Origin: Cystobasidiopsis lactophilus
Taxonomy: Eukaryota > Basidiomycota > Agaricostilbomycetes > Agaricostilbales > Chionosphaeraceae
DNA: 64,000 nucleotides
Reading direction: 5' to 3'
Assembly: GCA_001599975.1 (NCBI GenBank)
Contig: BCIO01000005.1
Location: 2,776,508 to 2,840,507, forward strand
This document shows, piece after piece, positions 1 to 10,041 of the stretch (its first letter is position 1; each line of letters begins with the position of its first letter). The notes below the pieces were generated by a model. The model ran no database searches. It saw nothing but the letters and a program-made list of their open reading frames with translations, and was not told the origin of the DNA. Position numbers and translations under genes: made by a program.

Positions 1-1267
1 TGTGTGATCACTGAGATCCATTTGGAGGTGGCCTTCGGTTCCAAAGCAGTGGTAAGCTTGTTCCAAACGGCGCCAAACAGGTCAGGTTGGTGGATCAACA
101 CTTGCTGCACCAACTCAAAGTGGCCAGGGTTGTCGAGAGGCTTTAGTGCACTGACGAGGCTGGCGATGGTCTTGGACACCAGTTCGGAAGAGCGCGGTTG
201 ACTCTTCAAAGCCGCCAGATGCTCGACGGCCGCAGAAACGAAGCGGAAGACAACTTCTTCGGACCGCGTTGCGTTCGCCAACGACTTGGGCAATAAGGGA
301 ACCAAAGAGGTCCAGGCATCTTCGATCGTGTTGCAGCGCAAGGTGACGCTGAGCTTGGCGTCTTCCAGGACGTGAGAGAAGAAAGTGAGCAGCAGGGCCT
401 CTCTGCACTCTTGCTGGTCTTCTTTGAGATAATCGGACGAGAAGACGGCGTGGACAAGGCCTTTTGAAGACAGGATCTCGCCCTTGAAGGACGCAGAGGT
501 GATCGCTTTGAGCCAGGTCAGCAGGAGGCCCAGAGTGAGTGTGCGCCCGTCTGCCTTGTTGACCCGCTCCACTTTCTTATGTCGCATCCCAAGCAGCCTT
601 GTCAAATTCTGTTGTGGCACTTATCAGCCTTGAGGAAGGTTGTTAAGAGAAATGGAACTTGCCTTGATGTTAGAGGAGAGCAAGTTCCAGCTCTTTCGGA
701 CCCGGAAGCCCCAGCCTTCTTCCTCTACATCCCGGGTCATGTAGCACAGCAATTTGACGACACAGCTGTTCCGGGCATTGCTCCCCGGCCCCAAGGCTTT
801 CGCGAGCTCCGCTTCGTTTGTCGTCAAAAGTTGTTTCGCCAGGTCCTGCTGGACGGCGATCAACTCCAGGGATCGGATCTTGAGGATCTTGGAGAGCAAG
901 TTGAGCAAAGAAATGAGCAAGGCGTCATTGGAAGTCTGCCAGCCAGGAGCAAAAAGTTTTAGAAGGCATGCTCGCAAATTCGAGCGGGTTGAACGTGAAA
1001 AGCTTACGGAAGAGCAAGTCGCCAAAGCCTTTGTGAGGGCAGGGATGGCCTCTTTGTACGACCTGAAAGCTTGAACAAAGTCGTCGATGTCGTCCTGGAT
1101 GGCTTGGGCGAGCGCCTTCACCGCTGTTTGAATTTCATGCGCATGAGCGCAGAGGCTTGGGCTTTGAGGGAAGGGACCTCACTGGACTGGATGACGGTTG
1201 TGTCATCGCTCTGAAGTGCTCTGAAGAGCGCCTGGAAGTCAACCTCCTGCCGCTTGCGCTTCGACAT
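1..1267 (-). CDS. URB1: URB1/Npa1-like nucleolar pre-ribosomal protein, N-terminal part
   Basis: Role known for the family: a large nucleolar scaffold needed for early 60S ribosome assembly. The start is the ATG at 1267 (MSKRKRQEVDF), with a basic N-terminus. Two introns are seen: 1124-1182 (GTGAGG...CAG) and 609-662, which has a GC donor (GCAAGT...CAG). After splicing the frame reads NLTRLLGMRHKKVERV, then DGRTLTLGLLLTWLK, then a helical-repeat-like stretch ending in TSKWIS at the window edge; this pattern fits the URB1 N-terminal domain. The gene runs off the left edge, so most of the protein, including its C-terminus, is missing. It diverges from ULA1. The name rests on remembered motifs, not on a search. 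Confidence 0.65.
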
Positions 1268-1407
1268 CGCTGCACGGGTTGACGAGCAACTTCGAGGCGG
1301 ACATGAGCGCTGATTTGGATGCAGTGGTAGGCGCCCTCTATCGCTGTCACAGACATTCTTCTGACGTTTATCGTGCCTGCAGACGGCCGCTATAGCGCCA
1401 GACTCGC
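1268..1407. promoter_or_regulatory. Divergent promoter between URB1 and ULA1
   Basis: Only 140 bp separate the two start codons, so both genes must share this interval as promoter and 5' leader. I see no clear TATA box. Confidence 0.5.
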
Positions 1408-3305
1408 ATGTCAGGCCAGGTTCGTAGCTCGCCTCCGCTTCAGTCAGCTCTGGCCTCGACCTGACAGATCGCCTCTTGACAGACGCCAAAACGCAGCGTT
1501 ATGATAGGCAGTTGAGGTAATGATCTTGTCATTAGTATGGCTCCCATTCAGCAGTGCTCAAAGCTGGCGATAGGTTGTGGGCGGCGGCGGGCCAGACGGC
1601 GCTCGAGAACGCCAACATCCTCGTCGTCAATGGCTCTCCCACGGCCACGCAACTGCTCAAGAACTTGGTCTTGCCTGGTGCGCGTGCTCTCATTCATACT
1701 TCTACCTGACCAAGGGCTCACAAGAGCGACGTCGCAGGCATCGGCTCCTTCACCATCCTGGATGACAAGACGGTCTCTGAGGCCGACATCGGTGCCAACT
1801 TCTTCCTTACCACCGAGTCCTTGGGGCACAAGCGGGCCGAGCAACAAGTCCCATTGCTCACCGAGCTCAACGACAGCGTCAAAGGCCACGCTCTGCTCCA
1901 GGACCTCGCCACCTTCCTCGCTTCCTCCCCGACCGCCTTGTCGCCCTACAACCTCGTCATCTCCGTCGATGCTCCCACGGCCGACACGTTGAAGCTGGCC
2001 AAGACCTGCTGGGAGGCCGAGATCCCTTTGATCACCGTGCGCAGCTGCGGCTTCACCGGCTCCATTCGCACCCAGGTGTCCGAGGTCGCTTTCGTCGAGA
2101 CCCACCCCGAGTCCTTGGTCGATCTCAGGCTCGACCAGCCTTTTGCGGCTTTGGATGCGTACGCCAAGTCCTTGGACTTTGACGCCATGGACTCGCAGGA
2201 GCACGGTCACCTGCCCGCCGTCGTCATCCTGCTCCGCGCTTTGGACATCTATAGGCTACAGGTGCGCTTATACTCTTCTCTGTTCGTGCATGGATGAGAA
2301 CTGAGAGACGACGGGCACACCGCAGCATGACGGGAAGCTGCCCCAAAACTTGAAAGAGCGCAAGGTGCTCAAACAGCTCATCACCTCGCTCAAGAAGCAG
2401 AGCGACGAAGAGAACTTTGACGAGGCCGAGTCCCTCGTCGTCAAAATCGCCAAGCCCACCTCCGTGCCCGCCGACATCCAAAAGCTCTTCCAAGACGCCA
2501 AGTGCCTCAACCTCACCCCGACCTCGGCCTCCTTCTGGATCTTGCTCCGCGCCGTCAAGGCCTTTGTGGAAAGCGACCCCCAGCACCTCTTGCCCTTGAC
2601 CGGCTCGCTGCCGGACATGAAGGCCACCTCGGCCGGCTACCTGACTTTGTCCAACCTCTACCGCAGCAAGGCCCAGCAAGACCTCGCCAGCGTCAAAGCC
2701 CATTTGTCCAGCATCTTGAAGGGGCTCGGCCTGCCAGAGTCGGCCCTCCCCGAAGACCAAGTCGCCACTTTTGTCAAGCACGCCGGCTTCTTGACCATCA
2801 TCCGCGGCACGCTGCTGGAGCAAGAGCTGTCAGGCGCGGCCAAGACCAAAACGCCCGAGCAGATCTTGCTGGAGCTCGAGGGCGACGAGGAGACTTCTCT
2901 GGAGTGGCACGTGGCCTTGAGGGCCAGCGAAGACTTCCAAGCCAAGTTTGGCGCTTGGCCGGGAGCAGGCGATGAGCTGGAGGAAGATGAAGGAAAGCTG
3001 GTGGTCGTGGCCAAGGCGCTGCTGGCGAGGTTTGGGGTCGTGGTGGACGAGCTGCCGGAACGGTTGTCGGACGCGTTGAAAGAAATGTTCGTTTGTCGAC
3101 TTAACTTGAAGGTGATTGGGGACTCACGCTTGTCTTATCTCGCAGTGCCAGAGCGGGCGGCGCCGACCTGCCGCAGATGGCCGCCTTGCTGGGCGGCATT
3201 GCCTCTCAAGAAGCTATCAAGCTCATCACCCGCCAGTACATCGCTCTCAATGGCACCTTGGTCTTCGATGGCATCAAGTCCAGATCCGCCGTCTGCACCT
3301 TGTAG
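1408..3305 (+). CDS. ULA1: NEDD8-activating enzyme E1 regulatory subunit
   Basis: The heterodimer with Uba3 activates the ubiquitin-like protein Nedd8/Rub1 for cullin neddylation. Six exons: 1408-1423, 1483-1516, 1574-1677, 1738-2261, 2326-3086, 3146-3305 (532 aa). The first acceptor could instead lie at 1467, giving a slightly longer N-terminus. The spliced start reads [17 protein letters not shown], the E1 subunit signature, followed by [10 protein letters not shown] (Rossmann strand) and [10 protein letters not shown]. The C-terminus [16 protein letters not shown] matches the family end. The YDRQLR motif is split from LW by intron 2. The 5' splice site at 3087 is GTTCGT. The 3' end converges on the membrane-protein gene that follows. 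Confidence 0.9.
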
Positions 3306-3543
3306 AAGATGGAAGGCGCGCCTTGACCGAACCCCACCAGATCCCCTTGTCTTTGCTTTTACCCAGCCATTCATACCCAGCTCCTTTCTGTTTCGGAAGA
3401 GCTATGCCCCGTCCAGGGCTCCTTCCAAAAGTCGAAAAGCTTGTTTTGCAAGCCCGTAGAAGTACAAAGGCTCCCGCGGCCACCCTGTTTGATACAATAG
3501 AAAAACACTTCCCAATGCTACAAGCGCAAAAACTCAAACACCC

Positions 3544-5319
3544 TCAGTACGGCTGGTCTTCGGGAGACAGCGTGAAACGCGTCGCTGTGTCAAAGTCCGT
3601 CTTTCGGGTGTGGACATTGGAAGTGATGAACGAAGTGTTGTAGATATCGGACATGGACAGAGGCTGCTCCGTGCTCTTCGAATGGACTGGGGTAGGTGGC
3701 ACAGGTAAAGGCGGCGGTAGGAAAGGGTCTGCAGTTGTCATGCGGTCGCCCCTGAGGAACGTCGACGCTTTGCCACGCCGAGTGGAAGCCGACATTTTCG
3801 ACGCGTAGCTCGTTTTGGAGGCGTAGCTGCCTGCTTGGCTTGCTGACCCCTCCTCTTGTAGATGTTCCTGGTGGCTTTCACTTTCATAGTAGGTCGGGCT
3901 GGCGTAGGTTGGACTGCCTCTGGGTGTGAGTGCACGATTGCGAGGGCTGACCGGCTTGTCGCCGTAACTGGACCGCATGGACTCGTACGGGTGCGCCACC
4001 GATTCGTATGGCTCTTCAACCTGCTGTGGATATGGAGCCTCGCTGCGATCGCCTGTGAGCAGCGACAAATTGGGCTGTGGAAGGCGACCCACTCCTGCCA
4101 AAAAGAGCTGGTGGGAGACTCGGCCTGCTTTTTGGGCCAAGACACCATGATTCCATCCTCCGGTGGGCGCTTGCGGCGTTGCGAAACCCAGCACATCAAG
4201 CACACAAGGATCAAGGCGCCGATGGAAGCACAGACAGCTCCGATTACCACCGGTGTGTTGGAGCTCGAGCTGGATCTTGGCCCTTGGTTTGTAGCGGAAT
4301 CTGAGTGGGTGCTGCCCATTGAGGTCGCTGTTTCTGACCCTGATGACTCCTGTTCAAGACCACCGCCAGCCGGGTCGGTGGCGTTTCCGACTATTCCGCC
4401 GCCGTGGCCAGACACGGTCGCAGTGGCATTATGAGGAGAGCCTGTGAAGCCATGCAGGGAGCCAGTGCCGCCAGCTCGACTATTGGAAGAAGAGGAGGAG
4501 GACGAAGATCCTTGAGATTTGTTCGTGCTGGTCAAAGTGCCTCCGGCTGAGTTTGTGGTCGGCACAGAGGCAGGCGGAGTGGGCTTGTCATCGACATCAT
4601 CAGCTGTGCTCGAGGATAAGATAGGAACGGTAGAGCCGGTCGTCGCAGGAGGCTGGACAGCCGCTTTCTCGAGCGTCGTCGAGGTTGTCGAGGTAGTAGT
4701 AGCAGCCGGCGGCGGAGGCGGTGCAACCGAAGTGAGAGATAGGATTTGAGCATCGAAGAGCGAATGGTAGTCGGACGTAATGCCAGGGTTGACGCCAAAG
4801 CAGGAGTGATTGTTGCCTGGCCCAATTGCCCTGGTGTAGCCGTACGCTTGCTGACCAGCTCCATCAGTCAACCGGAAATCAATGCTGACGCCTTTTTCTC
4901 TCTCCTTAGAGACACTACCGGAGAACAGGGGACAGTCGGCGAAAGGGGACAAACCTGCTGGGATATCGGCGTTCCAGTGCCATTGGGAGTCGCCGTCTTG
5001 GCTATCCTTCGCTGGCCATGTCTCCAGAACCTGCGCGTTGGAGTGATCTAGAATGTCGACAGTGTCTTGAAAGAGGCAATATCAATCAAGAAGGCACAAA
5101 AGACACAAAAGAAGTGAGGGGTAGAACCTACAGGGTCCACCGTTTTCACTGCCGAAAGGATGACCAGTGTAGTCACATTCTGGTTAATGAGGCTTAGAGG
5201 GTGGCTAAAGTCTAAAGGAAAAGGGCAAACGGTTGATCGTGTCAGGCACCCATCTGTTCAAGGGCGTAAGACGCGCACACCCCCAAACGTGAGAGAGAAC
5301 GAAATGAGCGCACAGCCAT
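3544..5319 (-). CDS. Type I membrane protein with Ser/Thr-rich ectodomain (paralog 1)
   Basis: Function unknown. Likely exons: 5250-5319, 5128-5211, 4955-5065, 4146-4891, 3544-4074 (513 aa). The first exon and its 38-nt intron are uncertain; from 5211 onward the model is firm. An N-terminal domain contains WNADIPAG|VSIDFRLTD and a conserved SCFG, the same pattern as in the next two genes. A long Ser/Thr/Pro-rich stalk with poly-Ser follows, then one membrane segment (VVIGAVCASIGALILVCLMCW), a basic stop-transfer RRKR, and a cytoplasmic tail of about 200 residues with repeated PYES and YAS motifs. This suggests a surface sensor or wall-associated protein. It is first in a tandem array of three. 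Confidence 0.7.
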
Positions 5320-5713
5320 ATCCCCGATAGTACACCTGGAGCAAAGAACAAGAGCACACTGGCGAGGGCAGCGCGCATCAAGTCTGTCTGCCACCCAGTC
5401 GCTCGCCAATGTGGAAGTTGACGGCAGAGGACTGGTCTGCATACTCCGTTTCAGCCGGGGAAGGGCGTGTTTCGAACTTGAACGGTTGTACGAGAACAGG
5501 GAGACACGGATGTCAAGCGAAGGCACGAACTCGGGTCTTTCAGACCGGTCAGAATCCGTCTTCCCCGTCCCATCGCAGCACGTTTGAAGACAGGCTGCGG
5601 CCAGAGTGCATCCGAGAAGTCTTCAGTCAATCGATTGGTCCCAAACGGCGTCTTTAGGGTAAAAATCGTATCAAGTCGCGCATGCATTGGCCGTATGAGG
5701 TACACCTTTTCGA
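5320..5713. other. Intergenic spacer
   Basis: Between two tandem minus-strand membrane-protein genes. It should hold the promoter of paralog 1 and the 3' UTR of paralog 2. Nothing else recognised. Confidence 0.4.
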
Positions 5714-6908
5714 CTACAGCTGACTGGCACTTTCATCGGGCTTCAACGTGCTCGTACCGTCACCAAAATGCCTTCCCAGGAATGCAGAAGCAGGGATACT
5801 CGCAGGTTTCGACACGGAGGAAGAATGAGCTGACAAGGGACGGCGCTGACTTGCGTCCGAGTACAGCGCGTAGGCTGCAGAGCTGTCGGCCTGCGTCCAA
5901 GAGGAAGTGGTCACTTTATGAAAGAGGGAAAGCTTCTTTGCTGGCGGAAGGCTGCCCGGGTGCACGTGTGGCGAGGTTGAGCCTTGCTCGCCCCAGGCAT
6001 TTAGGGGGTCAATGGTGCGGTCTTCCCATCGGCCCGAGCCAGTACTCTTCGAAAAATCAGAAGAGGTCGTGCTTCTCTTGGAGTCAGAACGGTAGAAGGG
6101 GGCTTTGTAGTGTGGGCCGAGCAAGCGGGTGGTGGGAGTTCTCCCGGTTCGTCGCCGCCGTCGACGGATCCAAAAGGCGAGCAGGAGGAAGAGAACGACA
6201 ATTGCTCCTATGGTGATTGAAGCAATCATCACGACAGGCGGCTGACGAGAGGACACAACCGAGCTAACGCTCGAAGCATGCGTTGCCCCAGGGTTGCCCG
6301 TCTTTGCCGGTAGAGAGGAACGGCCCGGCGAGGACGTTTTTACCGAGACGGTGGCAGGCGAAGACTTATCGGTAGCTTTGCTGGTAAGGCCATGTTGGGA
6401 AGCAGGTGATGACGTTGTAGATGGCCGGGAAGAAGAGGCAGAAAGAGAGCTGATGGCGGCGCCAAATAGATTTCCGAACTGAGCGGTGTCTCCAGAATTG
6501 CGACCGAGACAAGAGATGTCGGAGCTCGACTGCACGACACGGTTGTATCCGGTGATGGATGAGTTAGAGCTGTTGTCCCACAATTCGAAGACGACCTCGC
6601 GATTGCCGGGCCAGTCAAAGTCGAAGATGAACGAGTTTCCCGTCTGTTGGACGTTTTCGGCGATAATGTTGGTCCTCGCATCCAGAATGGCCAGGTTAAA
6701 GGGCCCAGCGCCTCCACCACCCCCGAATGCAATCTCGATGCCCTGACACTGCGCTGTTCGACGTTCCGTGTTAAGGTGCTCCTTATCAAAGAGGGCATGT
6801 CAAAGCCGACGTACAGATGGAATCTGGGACGCTGAGCCACATCTGCGCTGCCACTCCCGGGAGACCCATGCCCAATCCCACGACCAGGAACGCCCGAGGA
6901 CCAGGCAT
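5714..6908 (-). CDS. Type I membrane protein with Ser/Thr-rich ectodomain (paralog 2)
   Basis: Two exons, 6815-6908 and 5714-6753 (377 aa). A clean signal peptide (MPGPRAFLVVGLGMGLPGVAAQ, shown as its first 20 or so residues) is followed by LSVPDSI|SQCQGIEIAFGGG, where the intron falls just before the QCQ motif. The domain ends with SDISCLGRNSG; a Ser/Thr-rich stalk, one membrane helix (VVMIASITIGAIVVLFLLL), RRRRRR and a cytoplasmic tail of about 140 residues follow. The QCQ...GG.GPFNL...SCLG pattern recurs in basidiomycete surface proteins of unknown role. A receptor or wall sensor function is inference only. Confidence 0.75.
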
Positions 6909-7117
6909 GTCCGCTGTCTGCCTTGAAGCACGGCCTTACTAAAGGCTAAGGGACAACTGGTGAAAGAGTCTTGCCAAAGAGGGTCTGAGAAGGTGTCCAG
7001 ACGCGGGCAGAACCGTCGTGGATCCACCGACGCCGGTCTGACGAGGTAGCCAGTACGTTTTCAGAAGCGGTACTTGTGTCGTCACGACGAGTACTTCTGA
7101 CAGAGGCCATAAGACTA

Positions 7118-8221
7118 TCAGCGCTGGCTGGCTGACATATCCGGCGAGAGTGTGGTGAGCGAAAAGCGGGCTCTGTCAGGGATGAGAATCGCGGAGGCCG
7201 TCGCAGAAGATCTTTTTGAAAAGGGCGAAACACCAAAGCCAGAAAACTTTTGTGAGACCGATGCGCTCGGAGATGAGGGGTGCAGCGGAGGGAGCGAGGG
7301 TTTGCCGTAAGATGTGCGACTAACAGACGAGCGCGAAAACTCTGTCTTAGCCCAAAGGTCAAGACCAGCCGACGGAGATATTGGAGCCGCCTGTCGCTTT
7401 CTCTTCTTGAGCAGAAGGAGATAGCCGCCCAACGCCAGCAGGACCAAAATGCTGACAATGACGGCAGAAACAACTGCCGTTGTCCGATTGTGTCGAGACA
7501 CAGATGGACTGAGAGCACTGGCTGAAACCGAAGCAGTGGAAGACTTGGCGGCAAGAGGAGAGGAAGATTGCCTTCTTGATGTAGTGAAAGAGAGGGATGC
7601 GGCCGAAGGTGAAGATCGGGCGGGCGCTGAGGAAGTTGGCTGGCCGCTGAATGGGCGCGAGTGTTTGAAGGTGTGCTGGTGGCGGTGGTAGGCGACGAGG
7701 TCTGTGACTCCTTAGAGGCAGACGATGATGGGCGTAGGGAATCGATTCGCGGGCCATACAGCTCCTGAAACAGAGCGGTGTTGCCAGAGTTGGTCCCCAG
7801 GCAAGATACATCGCTTGAAGAATCGATGACAATCCACTCTCCCGGAGCCCACAGACTTCACATCCGGTCAGTTCTACATCGGCGCAAAGAGTACTGCGGA
7901 AGCGCACCTTGGAGCAAACAGAGAGAATGTTATATTAACACCAGCGGGAATGTCGGCCGTCCAGACATATGACCCAGCGTTTGCGCCCGGCTCAATCACT
8001 TCCACCACGTCCAGAGTGTTCGAATTCACAATCTGGATCTCGGACGAAGACTGGCTTGGCCAGGTCAAGGTCACCGTCTGACATTGGCCAATGGTTCCCG
8101 GGATTGTCAAGGAGAAGTCCGCTGACGCTGCTGGAGCAAAAGCGCCGCCGCCTCGGCGTTGGGCGACTCCACCAGTGGCGAAGAGGCCGACAAGAAGAAC
8201 AACCGCCCCCCACTCTTGCAT
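7118..8221 (-). CDS. Type I membrane protein with Ser/Thr-rich ectodomain (paralog 3)
   Basis: Exons 7908-8221, 7709-7855 and 7118-7646 (329 aa). The second intron (7647-7708, weak donor GTCACA) is needed to keep the frame. The signal peptide ends near GGVAQ; then LTIPGTIGQCQTVTLTWP, YVWTADIPAGVNITFSL and SSDVSCLGTNSG match paralogs 1 and 2. A Ser/Thr stalk, a membrane segment (AVVSAVIVSILVLLALGGYLLL), KKRKR and a short tail follow. Introns at the same family motifs show that the three genes arose by tandem duplication. Ligand and partners are unknown. Confidence 0.72.
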
Positions 8222-8873
8222 GGCTCAAGCACTAAAAGACTGACTGTCCACAGGCAAAACAGCCGAGGACAATTGCCGCACACAGTTGGATGCTCGAGGG
8301 GGTCGTGGTCGGTGGCACATTGGAAAGCTTCAAGCATCCTCCAACGCTGCAGGCGCCCGAGTCGAGGCATGGATTGTCAAGCCTTCTGTGAATCCAGCTG
8401 CTGCTTCGCAAGACGGCATCCCCATGGAGCCTGGAGCGGGGCGGTACGACGGTCCCGATGAAACGAAGCACAGAGAGGCAGTCTCGACATCGTCGGCAAC
8501 ACGCAGAATGCCGTTTCAAATTGATGCTCGTACTTCTCTGGGCAGACTTCGGCCACGGCAAGCAGACAGCGAAGGGGGCAAAATTGGCAAGATGGGCAAG
8601 TTGCGGCCGCTCGTTCTCAAGGTGGGCCTGGCAGGACCTGGCTTTCTGTAAGGCAAAAATATGGTGGTGGTGCGACTATTCTCGTTTCAAATTCAGGCAG
8701 GCAGAAGAGTGAACACAGGGCGAAGACCGAAAGCGTAATTGAAGCTGGGCTTTGGAAGGAGCAAGATCGAGCCATTTCGCCACCCCTTGCAATCCCATGC
8801 ATATCCTTGGCCGACGATGACAGTTGATGTTTGAAAAGGGAAGTGGGGTGTCCGGTGAGAGCGGAGGGAGTGT
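8222..8873. other. Intergenic spacer
   Basis: Promoter of paralog 3 and 3' UTR of SAR1, both on the minus strand. Open frames here are unsupported by any motif. Confidence 0.4.
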
Positions 8874-9893
8874 CTAGACGTATTGAGCGAGCCTGCGATA
8901 GAGCGCTTGAGCCACGTTGTCTAGCAAGCCACAACCTCTTAAACACTGACCACCTGAAGCCTTCGCCATAGCCTTGACGCTGTTTGGACGACTCCTGTAT
9001 GAGCCACTGGGATTAAAAGGGATGGGAGGAGGGACAAACCATGACAACGGAGCACATGAAGATCTCGATGGGGCGAATGTCGGTCAATGGAACCTTGCCC
9101 TGTGCACACAATCACAAAGGCCTTAGATCCAGGCATTACGATCGAAGTGTGGAAGCAATGCGCACCTTGCCGGTAGTCTGCCAGAGGCCCAAATGGTGTC
9201 GGAGCTCCTCCTCGCTGACGGCGCCGGCGGCATCAATCTTGTTGCCCAGGATCAGAAAGGGCACTTTGGACAGCTCTTCAATTGACAGCAAGGCGTCCAG
9301 CTCGGCCTGCCGTGCGCGTCCAACGCAGCCCGTCAGCATTCTTTGATCGGAGGCCTGTTAAGACTGAGCACGGGCCCAGCACGCACCTTGGACTCTGGCA
9401 AGCGCTCGACGTCGGCGGAGTCGACGATGAAGACGATGCCATCGACCTCGGGGAAGTAGTCCTTCCAGAGCCTGCGCGCTTGCTGATGGCCTCCCAAGTC
9501 GTAAGTGGTGAATTTGACATTGCCGATGGCGAGCTCCTCGCTGGTCGGGTGCAAGGTGGGCTGCAAGGTGGCCAGGCGGTCGTTCTTGAGCATGTGCAAG
9601 AGGGTCGTCTTGCCTGCGTTGTCGAGACCGAGGAAGAGCAGCTTGGCGCTCTTGTTGGCTTTGCGCCCCCAAAGTCCACGTCAGTCCGCTGCACTGTACA
9701 TCCCGGTCTGGCAGCACATACCCAGGCCTGTAAAAAAGTATCAGCGATCGCGCCCAGCCCTGAGCAGAGTCCTGGGGCCACTCACCTAGCGAAGCGAGCA
9801 CATCCCAAAACTGCACTCGGGCGAAGGCACACTGAGCGAGGCGCCCGAACGGGAGGAGCTCGAGGTGGGACGCACCCAGTCAATGATCCACAT
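8874..9893 (-). CDS. SAR1: COPII small GTPase Sar1
   Basis: Sar1 starts COPII vesicle budding at the ER. Eight exons: 9876-9893, 9786-9810, 9722-9727, 9387-9658, 9166-9306, 9040-9099, 8954-8979, 8874-8892 (188 aa, the usual length). The protein reads [15 protein letters not shown], then GLDNAGKTT (P-loop), PTLHPTSE (switch I), [10 protein letters not shown] (switch II) and LGNKIDA, ending with [13 protein letters not shown]. Exon 3 is only 6 nt (GCCTGG), bounded by TTTTTTACAG and GTATGT; it supplies the Gly-Leu of LASLGLANKS. Exons 1 and 8 are 18 and 19 nt. It diverges from SFI1. Confidence 0.95.
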
Positions 9894-10041
9894 GGTAAAA
9901 TGGCGTCAAACGGGGCGTGAGAGATAGTGGAGCAGTGGCTGCTGGGCTCCAAACCCTCCTCAAGCCCATCGACTTCGGCGGCGCGTCAGCTGATCAGGGT
10001 CCCAAAAGTCAACAGCGTTAGCCTGCAACGATCATGGCAGG
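9894..10041. promoter_or_regulatory. Divergent promoter between SAR1 and SFI1
   Basis: 148 bp between two opposed start codons; a shared promoter by position. No element identified. Confidence 0.5.

Noticed and set aside
1537-1573. ATG at 1537 as the ULA1 start
   Set aside because: It is out of frame with the conserved DRQLRLW region; exons 1408-1423 and 1483-1516 supply YDRQLR in frame, and this ATG lies inside an intron.
1548-2210. 220-codon minus-strand frame opposite ULA1
   Set aside because: Antisense shadow of a conserved gene; Gly/Arg/Leu-rich sequence with no family motif.
3738-4952. 404-codon single open frame across the first membrane-protein gene
   Set aside because: Its second half reads through the intron 4075-4145 into a Ser/Arg/His-rich frame unlike the paralogs; the spliced frame with PYES and YAS motifs is preferred.
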